Positions 63,657 through 64,000 of a DNA stretch of 64,000 bases are shown piece by piece. The notes beneath the pieces are model-generated. The model made no database searches, was not told the DNA's origin, and was given only the letters and a program-made list of their open reading frames with translations. A program made the translations under genes and the position numbers. The stretch spans positions 1 through 64,000 of the forward strand of contig JAZKXT010000007.1 of NCBI GenBank assembly GCA_045611765.1, written 5' to 3'. How positions within the stretch are numbered: position 1 is the stretch's first letter; the number at the start of each line of letters is the position of its first letter. The stretch comes from UMGS1649 sp045611765. GTDB lineage: Bacteria; Bacillota; Clostridia; TANB77; CAG-465.

Positions 63657-64000
63657 ATGGGCTTTTTTGATAGATTTAAAAAGCAAAAAGATGAACCGAT
63701 GAAAGAAGAAAAAAGAAGAGAACCATTAACAATACAATATAGTGATGGAACAGTCGCTGAGATTACCTTTGGAGAACTTTGCGAAGTAGATGGTAAGATG
63801 GTTCATTCTGCAACTGTAATATATACAGATAGAGACAATGGATTTACAAGTAGAAGATTGTTACTTGAACCAATAATGGGTCAAGCTAATGGACAATGGC
63901 AAGACGCCACAGAAGCATATTATAGAGGAATGTCTGAAAGGGACGGTTCTGAACAATCTAAGGCAAGATATTCAGCTCTTAAAGGCTTTTTCAAAAAGCA
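63657..64000 (+). CDS. unrecognised protein, incomplete at window edge
   Basis: 114 codons visible from ATG 63657; GAGGAGGAA lies inside the ftsK end, so the gene is coupled. Soluble, charged N-terminus (FFDRFKKQKDE), then YSDGTVAEITFGELCEVDG. No family recognised; the 3' end is outside. Confidence 0.75.
   Translation, partial: MGFFDRFKKQKDEPMKEEKRREPLTIQYSDGTVAEITFGELCEVDGKMVHSATVIYTDRDNGFTSRRLLLEPIMGQANGQWQDATEAYYRGMSERDGSEQSKARYSALKGFFKK

Overview
The window comes from a strongly AT-rich, spore-forming member of the Firmicutes, most likely an uncultured clostridium-like lineage. It carries sporulation genes (spoIVB, a SpoVB-type flippase, spore photoproduct lyase). It also has a MurE with the DNPR motif of meso-DAP walls, AGGAGG ribosome binding sites and TTGACA/TATAAT promoters. 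The species cannot be fixed from sequence alone.

Layout. 2-790 is the 3' end of a gene for a surface protein with an FGE/C-type-lectin-like domain whose last 149 bp look like the variable region of a diversity-generating retroelement (DGR). 1.1-12.5 kb is a dcw-type division and wall cluster (mraZ-rsmH-ftsL-pbpB-murE-mraY-ftsW-murG-ftsQ-DUF881-sbp; murD, murF, ftsA and ftsZ are not here), followed by a clpC-type unfoldase. 15-29.5 kb is a patchwork of single genes: spore photoproduct lyase, rmuC, a three-gene ABC-2 exporter, two M15-type peptidases, glycogen phosphorylase, tRNA-Leu, a lipid flippase and several small orphan proteins. 29.6-41 kb holds a Zn/Cd-type P-ATPase, an Rpn-family mobile-type nuclease, pnp with a long leader hairpin, trmL, uppS, and an unusual AAA+/M41 protease fusion with an in-frame TGA near its start. 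41-52 kb holds recG, a Phd/ParE-like toxin-antitoxin pair, spoIVB, lemA, a NUDIX hydrolase, a nucleosidase and the conserved ylxM-ffh-rpsP-khpA-rimM-trmD-rplS operon.

52.2-53.5 kb is the most puzzling stretch. A MazF-like toxin gene is followed by two small promoter-to-terminator RNA units built from four copies of a TAATCC-plus-hairpin module, and then by a separate, heavily structured RNA of about 380 nt with its own consensus promoter. 53.5-56 kb encodes an MBOAT O-acyltransferase pair for exported polymer modification. 56.1-60 kb holds a SodC-like protein, a second pseudopilin-FGE protein, and the wreck of a DGR: an Asn-rich template-like segment and a truncated reverse transcriptase with the DGR hallmark IGxxxSQ. 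The reverse transcriptase is joined to a decayed Rpn copy. rsmD, a coiled-coil protein, ftsK/spoIIIE and an incomplete gene close the window.

All coordinates, motifs and hairpins were read by eye from the sequence. Family names rest on recognised motifs, not on database searches.
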